The notes under the pieces were generated by a model. The model made no database searches. It was not told the DNA's origin and saw only the letters and a list, made by a program, of their open reading frames with translations. The translations under genes were made by a program, and so were the position numbers. A DNA stretch of 64,000 bases from an uncultured Bdellovibrionales bacterium (GTDB lineage: Bacteria; Bdellovibrionota; FAC87; UBA2466), in the NCBI GenBank assembly GCA_937903155.1, contig CALCZU010000132.1, positions 102,564-166,563 on the forward strand. Direction: 5' to 3'. Shown here piece after piece: positions 41,613-51,068 of this stretch (positions are counted from its first letter, which is position 1; each line of letters starts with the position of its first letter).

Positions 41613-42899
41613 TTAACAGAGACAGGACTGATTAGGCGTCTCGGGCCGGCGAAGTTTGACGGCGGGAGAGCCAACATCCCCATTCCATTCAAAGTTATCA
41701 GCTACTTGCTCAATCCCGGGCAGAAAGCGCTTGAGCGGCACGCGAACTTTCTCGCACAAAACAGGGTGGTTGCCTGCCCCTTCTTCGATTTTCCATCCAA
41801 AAGCATCAAAGATGAGAAGCGGGTTCTCAAGCGATTCTGTGACAGTCCAGTTAGCGCCCGCCTCGATGAAGACTCCTTCGTGCATCTCTTTGACCAGGTT
41901 CTCTATCTTGGAATCTCCGGACTTTAAGATCAAATTCGAAAAAGAAATTCGAAGCCCCTGTCGAGCGTCGAAACGGATGAGGTTTCCGGTGCTAGCCCGA
42001 TTCTCACGAGCGGCGGTCGCGGCACTGTGAAGCAGCGAAACAAATTTTCCTTGCGAGATGATCTCGGTACACTGTCTTGGGGCCCCTTCTCTATCGAAAG
42101 TGAAAGCAGCATTCGTCCCCTGCGGCGAAGGATCATCAATGAGGGTAAAAGGCGCGAGCGCCTGATATTCGAGAGATTTTTTTCCTTCTCTTCGGTCCGC
42201 TTCGTAAAAGACTGCCGTTTCGCTCAAGATTTTTGAGCAAACCGCGGGTCCTAAAATAAATCCATCAGAAGGATTCCAATCGTATTTTTCAGCTTGGCTG
42301 TAAATTCTCTTGGCAGAACTTAAGTTTTTTACAAGTTTTGATACAGGTTCTACGCTTAAAAAGTTTTTGAGTTTACGCGAAATTTCAAACGTTTCGTTTC
42401 CGAGGGAAAACTTGCAGGAAATTTTCAATGCATTTGTTTTTTCGGTTTGCTCAAGGGTTCTTTTTTCCGTTTTCCGCTGAAGCATCCGATGAGAAATTTG
42501 GCGACGATATTCCCACTCAAAACCTTCGTCGAAAAGTTTTGCGAGTTCGGAAGTCTCAGGAAATTTAGAAGTTTCTTCCAAGGGTTTTTGCTCTCGCCAG
42601 ATGGGGAAACGGAACCAGGGATCCGGAAGGCTGTTTTCGGCGGCTAAAAAAGCATCTTCGACCAAGTGGTGAAGCGATTCTTTGTCAAAAGAGGTGGCGT
42701 GACTTTCGCCCAAGCGCTTTCGATGCAAAATACGTAAGGTGATGAGATATTCTTTCGCACGTTCGTTGTGGGCGGTGTCCTCTGCGTAAGAAGATTGGGT
42801 GCGTTCAATTTCCTCTGCCCCAATCTCGTAATCCTCGGCGACCACCAGTTTCGAATGCTGAGCGGTTTTCGCGATAATTTCTTTAAGAGAAGGGATCAT
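41613..42899 (-). CDS. TldD/PmbA family protein, PmbA (TldE)-like
   Basis: The 428-residue protein fits the TldE/PmbA half of the TldD-TldE protease family that matures some peptides and degrades unfolded chains. The C-terminal half shows APFTLIDDPSPQGTNAAFTFDREGAPRQCTEII, GKFVSLLHS, TGNLIRFDARQGLRISFSNLIL, typical of this family. The HExxxH metal site of TldD is absent, so it is the regulatory type. The N-terminal part is diverged. It is 3 bp downstream of nadK and probably co-transcribed. No TldD partner is in the window. Confidence 0.8.
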   Translation of the reverse strand: MIPSLKEIIAKTAQHSKLVVAEDYEIGAEEIERTQSSYAEDTAHNERAKEYLITLRILHRKRLGESHATSFDKESLHHLVEDAFLAAENSLPDPWFRFPIWREQKPLEETSKFPETSELAKLFDEGFEWEYRRQISHRMLQRKTEKRTLEQTEKTNALKISCKFSLGNETFEISRKLKNFLSVEPVSKLVKNLSSAKRIYSQAEKYDWNPSDGFILGPAVCSKILSETAVFYEADRREGKKSLEYQALAPFTLIDDPSPQGTNAAFTFDREGAPRQCTEIISQGKFVSLLHSAATAARENRASTGNLIRFDARQGLRISFSNLILKSGDSKIENLVKEMHEGVFIEAGANWTVTESLENPLLIFDAFGWKIEEGAGNHPVLCEKVRVPLKRFLPGIEQVADNFEWNGDVGSPAVKLRRPETPNQSCLC

Positions 42900-42902
42900 C
42901 TC

Positions 42903-43727
42903 CTACACCAGTTTCAATTTCGCTCGAAGCGCTTGAGACCATTTTTGTTCTGGAGCCCGAATAATTCTTAAAAGATGAGAACTACCCGCAATCGATATCG
43001 AGTCGTTTTCAAAAATATCGATCTGTCCATCTCCATCGAGGCTTAAAAAAGCTTGCCCCTGACATTTTTCGATCGTCATTTCAAAATGCATATCGAATGG
43101 AATCACAACAGGTCGCGACGACAGAGAATGCGCGCAGATAGGGGCCAAAACCATGCAATCCACTTTGGGATGCACGAGAGGTCCTCCCGCCGATAGTGCG
43201 TACGCAGTGGATCCGGAAGAGGACGAAACAATGTATCCGTCCGCTCGCACGCGGCTGAGAAGTTCGCCGTTCAATTCTAAGGACAGTCCTAAAGTCGTTG
43301 TGTCTTTTCCTTTTTGCACAACCGCATCATTAAAAACGAGAGAGCTGAGAACCGTTTTATTTTTCCGTTTGAGACTGACTTCAAGCAGTCTTCTTTTGTC
43401 CTCTTTGTGCTTCCCGTTCAAAAAAGAATTGAGAACCGAGCTCATCTCGTCTTTTCCGACTTCGGTAATAAACCCAAGGCTTCCCATATTCACACCCACG
43501 AGCGGAAACGCTTCTTTGTCTTCCAAATGTCGGACGAGGTTTAAAAAGGTTCCGTCCCCTCCGATCGCGACTCCCAATTCAATCTGCTTTTTATCCGCAC
43601 CGGATAAAGAAGAATATTCTTCAACCGGAACAATCTGATGGGTTTTCTTTTTGAAGATCAGCCCAAGTTCTTTGGCGGCTTCGCGAGAAGGAGCATTCTT
43701 TTTGATAGAGACTAAAATCAACTTCAT
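42903..43727 (-). CDS. nadK: NAD kinase
   Basis: NadK phosphorylates NAD to NADP. The 274-residue protein has the GGDGTFLN motif with the catalytic Asp near 59 (VAIGGDGTFLN), a glycine-rich NxGxLGF-like loop (NMGSLGFITEV near 80), and DGYIVSSSSGSTAYALSAGGP near 160, with normal length. ATP or polyphosphate use cannot be told here. Its stop is 3 bp from the PmbA-like gene, giving an operon that starts at the divergent gap with the subtilisin-like gene. Confidence 0.95.
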   Translation of the reverse strand: MKLILVSIKKNAPSREAAKELGLIFKKKTHQIVPVEEYSSLSGADKKQIELGVAIGGDGTFLNLVRHLEDKEAFPLVGVNMGSLGFITEVGKDEMSSVLNSFLNGKHKEDKRRLLEVSLKRKNKTVLSSLVFNDAVVQKGKDTTTLGLSLELNGELLSRVRADGYIVSSSSGSTAYALSAGGPLVHPKVDCMVLAPICAHSLSSRPVVIPFDMHFEMTIEKCQGQAFLSLDGDGQIDIFENDSISIAGSSHLLRIIRAPEQKWSQALRAKLKLV

Positions 43728-43950
43728 TTGCCGCTATGATAACACTGTTTCTTTTTGAAACGGAACACTTGTTAAGCAAAACAACCTCAAATGGCTTGAC
43801 GTTTCTCTGGGTCAAGATAGCCTTAAGGTATCGCGAGTTATCCGCTGATCTCAATAACTTAAATCTTTATTTTACAAAACCGGTAGTCACTTTCAGCAGC
43901 AGCTTTGCAAGGAACCAGTTGCAATAGGCCACTGCCATAAGGAGCGTTCA

Positions 43951-45369
43951 ATGAAAATGGGCATTCTCTCTATCATTCTTGCAATGTCTGCAAACTTAGT
44001 CGCCAGCGAGTACCTCGTAGAATTTTTTCACACCGATGACGCTGCGTTAAAGCAGTTCACACTTTCTCATGGTGGAAAACTGAATCTCGTAAGCAAAGCT
44101 GGAAAACTCTACAAATGGACTCTCGATACCGACACTAATGCACTTCAAGTAAGAGACTCTAATCTCGCTCACGTCGAAAAGAATTCAACGATTCGTCTGA
44201 TTGAAAATCCTTCAATCACTAAGAATCAAGATGCGATTCGCGAGCTCCTAAGAACAAATCAACTTCAAATCACGGATGGTCCGGCCTACCCTGACAACCC
44301 AGAAATTCCGAATAAAGTTTCTCAAAGCTCGGGAAAAGATCCTTTGCTGGGCAAACAGTGGGGTATTAATCAAATCAAAGGGATCTCGGCGCAAAATAAC
44401 TCCCCTCAAGGAAAAGACATTATTATCGCGGTCACTGACACGGGCGTCGACTACACTCATCAAGATCTCGTGAATCAAATGTGGAGAAACCCAAAAGAAA
44501 TTCCTGGAAATGGAATTGACGATGACAGCAACGGATATGTCGATGATATCGTCGGATGGGATTTCGCAAGCAATGACAATAAACCTTACGACCTTTCTCT
44601 AAACCTAATCGATATCTTGATGGGCGGTGGAAACCCAGGACACGGAACCCATGTCGCTGGAGTCATTGGCGCCGCCGCAAACAACTCTGTCGGAATGGTG
44701 GGCATTGCTCCTAATGTAAAAATCATGGCCCTCCGATTTATTACTGAAAAAGGACAAGGCTCTTCGGAAAACGCGATTAAAGCCATCGACTATGCCGTCG
44801 ATAACGGTGCAAAAATCATCAACGCAAGTTGGGGTGGCGAAAAAGGAGAGGAAAAAGAAGAAGAGCTTTTAAAAGCCATTGAAAGAGCTCGTGACAAAGG
44901 CGTCATATTTGTCGCCGCCGCTGGAAATGGTCGGTTGAATCAGGCCAAACAAAAAGCGGAAGGTTACAACAATGATACGGATCCTAAACCCATTCTGCCC
45001 GCAACTTTCAACGTCGAAAACATGCTGACAGTGGCCGCGATCGATGTGAATCAGAAAATAGGAGAATTCTCCAATTTCGGACCGAAAAGTGTTCACCTAG
45101 CGGCCCCAGGTGTGGCGATTTTATCGTCGGTACCAGGCAATCGTTACCAAGACACCATCATCGAACTCGGTCAGATGAAGGTCACTTGGGACGGAACTTC
45201 GATGGCAACGCCTCACGTAGTCGGCGCAGCCGCCCTTCTTTGGTCCATCGACCCAGGAATGAGCTTTTCTGAAGTGAAAACGAAACTTCTCGAGATGACT
45301 GTTAAAGTTTCGGGACTTGAGAAAAAGACCATTACCGGTGGAAGACTCGATCTCGGCGCCGTTCGATAA
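43951..45369 (+). CDS. Exported subtilisin-family (S8) serine protease
   Basis: This 472-residue protein has a signal peptide (about 1-19, ending LVASEY), a short inhibitory prodomain (about 20-120) and an S8 domain. The triad is complete: Asp in AVTDTGVDYTHQD near 163, His in GHGTHVAGVIG near 233, Ser in GTSMATPHVVG near 416. The oxyanion Asn is in AAAGNGRLN near 325. It ends soon after the catalytic domain, with no C-terminal sorting domain. Likely a secreted or periplasmic protease, and a candidate prey- or nutrient-degrading enzyme. An AAGGAG site precedes the ATG and a strong terminator follows the stop. Confidence 0.94.
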   Translation: MKMGILSIILAMSANLVASEYLVEFFHTDDAALKQFTLSHGGKLNLVSKAGKLYKWTLDTDTNALQVRDSNLAHVEKNSTIRLIENPSITKNQDAIRELLRTNQLQITDGPAYPDNPEIPNKVSQSSGKDPLLGKQWGINQIKGISAQNNSPQGKDIIIAVTDTGVDYTHQDLVNQMWRNPKEIPGNGIDDDSNGYVDDIVGWDFASNDNKPYDLSLNLIDILMGGGNPGHGTHVAGVIGAAANNSVGMVGIAPNVKIMALRFITEKGQGSSENAIKAIDYAVDNGAKIINASWGGEKGEEKEEELLKAIERARDKGVIFVAAAGNGRLNQAKQKAEGYNNDTDPKPILPATFNVENMLTVAAIDVNQKIGEFSNFGPKSVHLAAPGVAILSSVPGNRYQDTIIELGQMKVTWDGTSMATPHVVGAAALLWSIDPGMSFSEVKTKLLEMTVKVSGLEKKTITGGRLDLGAVR

Positions 45370-45390
45370 ATAATTCCCCGAGCTATTTTA

Positions 45391-45423
45391 AAAGGTCCAG
45401 CCCGAACGGCTGGACCTTTTTTT
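45391..45423 (+). terminator. Rho-independent terminator of the S8 protease gene
   Basis: A perfect 12-bp stem (AAAGGTCCAGCC with GGCTGGACCTTT), 5-nt loop CGAAC, followed by an uninterrupted T run (about 7 on the plus strand). It starts 22 bp after the S8 stop and stands between this gene and the next on the same strand. Confidence 0.92.
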
Positions 45424-45451
45424 ATTCTGTTTGAGCGTGTATCATCACTCT

Positions 45452-46636
45452 ATGAACCCACAAAAATTGATCCTCGTTTTCGCCCTAATGCTTTGTGTTC
45501 TTTTCTCCTCTCCTTCACTGGCCAAGAAGAAGCATCGCAAACGACACCTCACTCCGATTACCAACCCGCTTGTACTTTGGGCGAGAACTCTGACAGGTTC
45601 GACGGATGCCGAGGAGAAAAAGCGAGCGGCATTTAAGTTTAGCCAATACACCCAAACCATTTATCAAGAAGAAGCCATTCGCGCGCTACTCGACTGCTTG
45701 AAGGAGCAAGATATTACTCTCAGAGTTCTCTGCACCAAAGCACTTGGAAAAGCAGGTTCGGCAGGCCGCAATGAAAGCATTCGAAAAGCCTTGCTAGAAA
45801 CTTTCAAAAACGACCCTGTTTTGAAGATGGCGATTACGAACACTTTTATCAAACGAAAAGATCTTTCTAAAGAGACTCACGACACGCTTTTGGCCTCATT
45901 GAAAAATGAGGGAGATTCTGAAGTTTTGATTTCTCTCCTTTCCTACTTCGAGCAGTTTGGTCAAGCGGGAGATATGGATGCCGTCATCGAAGTTTATCAA
46001 AAGAGTAAAAATGTCCGTGTGAGACGAGGAGCCATTAAGACTCTCTCTGAAAGAAGCCAGGGCCAAGATGCTGTGGTCGATATCCTGGCAGGTTGTTCTT
46101 TAGATAAAGACACTCCCCTCGCGTTGAATTGCCTCTCGGGTCTTCAAGCCCAAGCTCGGAGCAATCCCAAAGCGATTACTGCCGTTGAAAAAACGATCAT
46201 GACCGGCGATCCGGACGTGCTTTTATCGACGATGGATGTAATCAATGTTTTTCCAGAGCAACCAAGTCCCACGCTTTCAAAGCGGCTCATCGAAATTATC
46301 GAAGGTAGCGAAGATCCTGAGCTCACTGAAAAAGCGGTGTTGTCTCTCGGAGTTGTCGGCAATCAATCAGAAGCGCTTATTGCCACATTGACGAAGACTT
46401 TGAAAAACCCTTCGCTCTCAGAGGGAATTCATATTGCTTCGGCTCTTGTCCTCGGAAAACAAGCCGTTTTTTTTCCGGATGAACCTAAACAGTTTTTAAA
46501 CAAGTGTAAGGCAGAAAGCGCTTCACTCGCTCTCAGAAAAGCCTGCCAATTGGGTCTGCAGGATTTAGAAGCGCGTCTCAAATCTGCACCTAAGCCGTCG
46601 CCAATTTTAACACCTTCCTCGGAAGCGAAACCTTGA
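45452..46636 (+). CDS. Exported HEAT-repeat protein
   Basis: Starting at the ATG at 45452 (the TTG at 45431 is not preferred because the signal peptide begins here) the protein has 394 residues with a Sec signal ending SPSLAKK. The mature protein is almost entirely helical with periodic HEAT-like repeats (EEAIRALLDCLKEQDITLRVLC, DTLLASLKNEGDSEVLISLLS, EALIATLTKTLKNPSLSEG). Such solenoids mediate protein contacts. No enzymatic motif is seen. Its 3' end is convergent with serS. Confidence 0.75.
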   Translation: MNPQKLILVFALMLCVLFSSPSLAKKKHRKRHLTPITNPLVLWARTLTGSTDAEEKKRAAFKFSQYTQTIYQEEAIRALLDCLKEQDITLRVLCTKALGKAGSAGRNESIRKALLETFKNDPVLKMAITNTFIKRKDLSKETHDTLLASLKNEGDSEVLISLLSYFEQFGQAGDMDAVIEVYQKSKNVRVRRGAIKTLSERSQGQDAVVDILAGCSLDKDTPLALNCLSGLQAQARSNPKAITAVEKTIMTGDPDVLLSTMDVINVFPEQPSPTLSKRLIEIIEGSEDPELTEKAVLSLGVVGNQSEALIATLTKTLKNPSLSEGIHIASALVLGKQAVFFPDEPKQFLNKCKAESASLALRKACQLGLQDLEARLKSAPKPSPILTPSSEAKP

Positions 46637-46642
46637 TCCTCA

Positions 46643-46681
46643 CCCTCGCAATGACAGAACTCGTTTTCCTCGCAGTGACGG
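46643..46681. repeat. Two REP-like half-motifs in direct orientation, convergent gap
   Basis: CCCTCGCAATGAC and CCTCGCAGTGACGG lie in tandem in the 48-bp convergent gap before serS. They match the right ends of the GTCATTGCGAG elements, but no arm is left to pair with, so this copy is degenerate. Confidence 0.55.
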
Positions 46682-46684
46682 GCG

Positions 46685-47941
46685 TTACGCCATGTAAGTT
46701 TTTAAAACTTCGGGGATAGCGAATTGGCCATCGGGCGTCTGAAAGTTTTCCATAATCGCAAGCAGAGTCCGTCCCACCGCGAGACCCGAGCCATTCAGCG
46801 TATGAACAAGTTGAGCTTTGCCGGCTTTATCCCGATATCGAATATTCGCGCGACGTGCCTGAAAATCTCCACAGTTACTGACGCTGGAAATTTCCATGTA
46901 GCCATTTTGAGCGGGAGACCATACTTCGATATCATACGTTTTTTTCGCCGAGAAACCCATGTCTCCACCGCAAAGAAGCATCACTCGATAAGCTAAACCT
47001 AGCTTTTGTAAAATACCTTCTGCGTCGAGGAGCATTTTCTCGTGCTCTGCTTGCGAAGTCTCGGGCGTTGCAAACTTTACCAGTTCGACTTTGTTGAATT
47101 GATGCTGGCGCTTTAATCCCTTCGTATCCTGTCCGTAACTTCCCGCTTCAGACCGAAAACAAGAACTGTAAGCAACAAAAGATTGAGTCAGAATTTTTTC
47201 ATCGAGAATTTCATTTCGATAATAATTTGTCACCGGCACTTCTGCGGTAGGACTCAGGTAATATCCGAATTTTTCAATGTGAAAAACATCATCCGCAAAC
47301 TTTGGAAGCTGCCCGGTTCCGGTTAAGGTATCTTTATTCACGATCACGGGAGGGAGAATGGGTTCATATCCGTTTCGGATATGGGTATTGAACATAAATT
47401 GAATGAGCGCCATTTCAAGCTGAGCTGCAATTCCTTTCACAAAAGTAAATCGCGCTCCGGTGACTTCTCCGGCTTTTTTAAAATTTAAAATTCCGAGTTT
47501 CTCTCCCATTTCATGATGCGAGAGTGCTGGGAAATCTAATTTGCGAGGAGTTCCCCACTCTTTCACAACTTTGTTGTCTTCGGAGGACTTCCCTGCGGGA
47601 ACGGAGTCCTCAGGAATATTTGGAAAATCTAGAAGCAGAGCCTTTAACTTTTCATCCGTGCCGCTGCTCTCCTCATCTAAAACTTTGATACGACCGGAAA
47701 CTTGTTTCATTTCCTCTAAGAGACCGCCGTCTTCCCGCTTTTCTTTTTTGGCTTTGGCAATTTCTTGATTCGCCTGATTTCTCTTCGCTTTAAGTTGCTC
47801 AACTTCCAAAAGAGTTTGTTTTCTTTTCTTATCCAACTCAACGACGGTTTCAATCGAGGCTAAGAGCTCTTTCTTATTTCGTTTTGAAAGACCTTCTCGT
47901 ACTTTTTCACTCTCGTTAACGACCGCTTTTAAATCCAACAT
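46685..47941 (-). CDS. serS: Seryl-tRNA synthetase
   Basis: SerS charges tRNA-Ser (and the Sec tRNA). The 418-residue protein has the N-terminal coiled-coil arm (about 27-100, KQTLLEVEQLKAKRNQANQE) that grips the long variable arm of the tRNA, followed by class II motif 1 region (TGTGQLPKF), motif 2 FRSEAGSYGQDTKGLKRQHQF near 265, and motif 3 GLAVGRTLLAIMENFQ near 388. It is the housekeeping form. The TPR protein gene lies 22 bp upstream on the same strand. Confidence 0.98.
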   Translation of the reverse strand: MLDLKAVVNESEKVREGLSKRNKKELLASIETVVELDKKRKQTLLEVEQLKAKRNQANQEIAKAKKEKREDGGLLEEMKQVSGRIKVLDEESSGTDEKLKALLLDFPNIPEDSVPAGKSSEDNKVVKEWGTPRKLDFPALSHHEMGEKLGILNFKKAGEVTGARFTFVKGIAAQLEMALIQFMFNTHIRNGYEPILPPVIVNKDTLTGTGQLPKFADDVFHIEKFGYYLSPTAEVPVTNYYRNEILDEKILTQSFVAYSSCFRSEAGSYGQDTKGLKRQHQFNKVELVKFATPETSQAEHEKMLLDAEGILQKLGLAYRVMLLCGGDMGFSAKKTYDIEVWSPAQNGYMEISSVSNCGDFQARRANIRYRDKAGKAQLVHTLNGSGLAVGRTLLAIMENFQTPDGQFAIPEVLKTYMA

Positions 47942-47963
47942 GCATCCTCTTTTCGTATCTCAC

Positions 47964-50906
47964 TTAATAATAATCGACATTCATTTCGCGCAACTTCTTC
48001 TTAATCCGTTCAGCATCCTCCGCTGCGGGGTTTCGCCGCAAATAACTTTCGCATTCGCGCGTGGCTTCCGGAAATCGCTGGAGGTCTGAATAAACAAAGC
48101 AGAGTTCCCGTCTTAAAAGAGGATTTTCTGTATCGATACTCAATCCCAGCTTCACCGCACCTTCTGCCAAATCTGGTTTTGCCATCAACCGATAGCATCC
48201 CGAAAGAAGGTAATACGCTGTCAATCTCACTTTTACATACTGTGCAGCTTTCGCTTTGTCAGCGGAATTTTCAGACGGTAGATTCGTGATTTTGGAAAGT
48301 TCAACGACCGCTTCTTTGTACTGCCCGTAACGCATGTAGAGCTCTGCAAATTCGATCACGAATGAATAGTTTTCGGGGTTGTTTTTAACTTCTTGTTTCA
48401 TTTCAGAAATAGCGAGTTCCTTATTTCCTTGCGCTTGCGAAACGAGCGATGCGAGCTTGTGTGAGCCGGGGTAATTCGGGGCTAGGTCCAAAAGCTTCTT
48501 TACGACAATCGCCATCTTTGGATAGTTTTGAAGCTGGAATAAAACGCGAGCGGCTTCGTAATACCCGTCGGCGTTTCTGGGATCTAATCGAGAGGCCTCA
48601 TGAAATTCTTCGGCGGCAGTGTCCAGTTCGCCAATGTTTTCTAGGGCTCGACCCAATGACATTCGAGTTTTACTCGAGCGATTATCGATGTCGAGCGTCC
48701 GATGAAAATATTGAATGGCTCTTCTCGCTTCTGAATTCGCAAGATATAACTCCCCCATGACTCGAATCATTTCCGGGTTTTTAGGATCTGCGGCCTGTAA
48801 ACTCTTTAAGAATTTCAAAGCAAACGCTTTTTCGGAAGACACGACTTTGAGTTTAAGCCACTCTGAAAGGGCGTCATAATTTTCGGGGTCAATGGAATAA
48901 GCGAGATAGAAAGACTCCATCGCTTCTCGAATTTTTGTGCGATCAATTTTTTGTCGAACGAGTCCGATATAATAATACAAATCCGAGCTTTGGGAATTAT
49001 TTTGCTTCGCGTTTGCAAGGGCATCAAAAGCTGACAGGTAATCTTGTCTCTTATAATAGTGTTTTCCCAATTCTACATAAGCGTCGGGATCTTGGCTGTT
49101 TAAGTGTAGAGCTCTTGAAAAGTAACCCATCGCCTTTTCAAAGTTATACTGCTCGGTTTGTAAGGCTCCCAAACGAACGTATGCCTTCGCAAATTGGTTA
49201 TCTAAAAGAATCGACGATAGATAGTACGCTTCAAGCGTCTTATAATCGTTAATGCCTTTAATCTCTTTTTCTAAGAGCGCTCCCAACGCCAAGGTCGCTT
49301 CTTGATTGTGCCGGTCGAGACTCAGAGCTGCGATAAAGTATTTTTTGGCACTAACGCCTCGGCTCTCTTTTAGAGCCTCCTTGCCTTTGGCGACGAAAAA
49401 AGATTCATTCACGACAAAGGATTCATATTCTTTTTTTAGATTTGAATCGTTACCCGTAGATTTTAGAGCAGCAATAACCGTGTCGACCTTTTTAACACTT
49501 TCTTCCGTTCCTAACGTCTTTTCGAGATCCCCTGAACGCCGTAAAAACTTTTCGGCTTTTTCTCGGGTCACAAACGGGACTAGTCTCGCGGCCAAATCAG
49601 AAAACGCGCGAGCTTGTTTGAGCTGTCCAAGAGCTGCGTGTCCCTCAGCCATATAGTAATAACACTCCGCCTGGGCGGGACTTTGAGAGACGCAAGCCTC
49701 TGCGGCTTCCACTGTTTCATTAGGAAGATGAAGACCGAAATTGGTTTCGGCTAATAATCTTTTAAGCCTGACGGTTTGAAATTTTCCCATCGCGGCCTCT
49801 TCCAAAAAGACTTTCGCGTCAGAGTAATCACGGCTCGCTAAAGCAACCTCGGCTTGTAGAAGAGCATTTTTAGGGTCTGCAGGATTGGCTTCCTTTGCAA
49901 GGGCGGCGGCCTTCTTCGCTTCCGGAATTTTTTTCTCGTGCAAAAGAATCGTGGCTTCCGCCCGGTAAAAATCAGAAGCTTGAGGATCTAAATTTTTCCC
50001 TTTTTTGATTTCTGCCTTTAGCAAATCCAAGGTGTTTTCACCCGAGTTTCCATCGGTTAAAAGGTGAGAAAGAACTTCCGCTTTTAATTTAATCAGAGGG
50101 AGCGGATTCGGCTGACCTTCGTCGGCAGTTTTTAATACCTGAAGCGCCGATTGATAGGCCGGTAGATTGTCTTGGGCGACGTAAAGATCCGCAAAGAGTT
50201 CGAATGCTTCATTGGGAATTTTAAAATCAGGCGCCTCGAGGGACGCGAGTTTAGCTGGACCTTTATCGAGCATCGCTACAGGCTCGTCGCTTCTTCCTAG
50301 ATTAAAAAGAGAAACGAGGAGGAGAACCAATACCGCCGCCCACATTACAAACCGACGTCTATCGACGGTCCGATAGGTTTCGTTTTTTTCTTGTTTTACT
50401 TCAGCGCTTTCTTCGAGACGGATCGCAATCTTAGGAAGACTTTTTTGTTCCTCTTCTTTCGACGGAATTTGAAAGTCTGGACTGACTACTTCCGTTTTTT
50501 CAACGACGCCTGATTTGAAAAGACTTTGAATCTCTGATTCTCTTAAAGTAAGTCCCGACCCTTTTTCTCTCTTTTTCTTTGCGGGGGGTTCCGCCTTTTC
50601 GGAAATTTCCTTTTCGTGTGCCGTCAGCCCTAAGTTAGGATCCGCGCTTTCAATTTTTTCGCCTTTTTGAGACGCCTCTTCCTGGGGCAAATCATAAGAA
50701 GTTCCTAATACCCGTTTTAAAAACTCGTCGTAAAAATGTGGGTGAGAAGCAAGACGTTGCCAGCGCGGAGAGCCGGTCACGCAAACTTCTTCTTCGCCGG
50801 TATATCTCCCAGCTTGAATTGCTTTTAAGACTTCTTCTTCAAGATAAGTTCCCAAGATTTTGTGGGATTTATCCCGAATTTGAAATTTAATCGTTTTTTC
50901 GGGCAT
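47964..50906 (-). CDS. Large membrane-anchored TPR protein
   Basis: The 980-residue protein starts with a GYF_2-like or related module of about 70 residues (KILGTYLEEEVLKAIQAGRY, SPRWQRLASHPHF), a charged linker, one membrane segment (about 186-206, RRFVMWAAVLVLLLVSLF), and about 750 residues of tetratricopeptide-type helices (e.g. AKAYVRLGALQTEQYNFEKAMGYFSRALHLN; DADGYYEAARVLFQLQNYP). The TPR part would lie outside the inner membrane if the charged linker is cytoplasmic. It resembles Bdellovibrio and myxobacterial TPR scaffolds with GYF-like sensor ends; no specific role is known. It precedes serS by 22 bp. Confidence 0.78.
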   Translation of the reverse strand: MPEKTIKFQIRDKSHKILGTYLEEEVLKAIQAGRYTGEEEVCVTGSPRWQRLASHPHFYDEFLKRVLGTSYDLPQEEASQKGEKIESADPNLGLTAHEKEISEKAEPPAKKKREKGSGLTLRESEIQSLFKSGVVEKTEVVSPDFQIPSKEEEQKSLPKIAIRLEESAEVKQEKNETYRTVDRRRFVMWAAVLVLLLVSLFNLGRSDEPVAMLDKGPAKLASLEAPDFKIPNEAFELFADLYVAQDNLPAYQSALQVLKTADEGQPNPLPLIKLKAEVLSHLLTDGNSGENTLDLLKAEIKKGKNLDPQASDFYRAEATILLHEKKIPEAKKAAALAKEANPADPKNALLQAEVALASRDYSDAKVFLEEAAMGKFQTVRLKRLLAETNFGLHLPNETVEAAEACVSQSPAQAECYYYMAEGHAALGQLKQARAFSDLAARLVPFVTREKAEKFLRRSGDLEKTLGTEESVKKVDTVIAALKSTGNDSNLKKEYESFVVNESFFVAKGKEALKESRGVSAKKYFIAALSLDRHNQEATLALGALLEKEIKGINDYKTLEAYYLSSILLDNQFAKAYVRLGALQTEQYNFEKAMGYFSRALHLNSQDPDAYVELGKHYYKRQDYLSAFDALANAKQNNSQSSDLYYYIGLVRQKIDRTKIREAMESFYLAYSIDPENYDALSEWLKLKVVSSEKAFALKFLKSLQAADPKNPEMIRVMGELYLANSEARRAIQYFHRTLDIDNRSSKTRMSLGRALENIGELDTAAEEFHEASRLDPRNADGYYEAARVLFQLQNYPKMAIVVKKLLDLAPNYPGSHKLASLVSQAQGNKELAISEMKQEVKNNPENYSFVIEFAELYMRYGQYKEAVVELSKITNLPSENSADKAKAAQYVKVRLTAYYLLSGCYRLMAKPDLAEGAVKLGLSIDTENPLLRRELCFVYSDLQRFPEATRECESYLRRNPAAEDAERIKKKLREMNVDYY

Positions 50907-50960
50907 TCTTGCAATTTTACACTGAACTCAGAGACGCCACCTCGCGTTATTATGCTTTGG

Positions 50961-51062
50961 CAGTCATTGCGAGGAGCCGAAGGCGACCAAGCAATCTCGC
51001 TGCAAAAGAGCGCACATTTTATCGGCGAGATTGCTTCGTCGCTCCGCTCCTCGCAATGACTG
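50961..51062. repeat. Full REP-like palindrome
   Basis: CAGTCATTGCGAGGAGCCGA...GCAATCTCGC at the left pairs, with a few mismatches, with GCGAGATTGCTTCGTCGC...GCAATGACTG at the right. The loop TGCAAAAGAGCGCAC...TATCG is nearly identical to that of the element at 15881. It fills the gap between the TPR gene and the Na/Pi transporter gene, both minus strand. Confidence 0.92.
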
Positions 51063-51068
51063 CTAGTT

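Noticed and set aside
43795..43816. CTTGAC / GTCAAG inverted repeat as an operator
   Set aside because: It is only 6 bp with a 10-nt loop, overlaps a weak promoter-like match and would be expected by chance; not listed as a feature.
3104..51062. CRISPR array or tandem repeat
   Set aside because: The copies are single palindromes scattered over many kilobases, not regularly spaced direct repeats with unique spacers.
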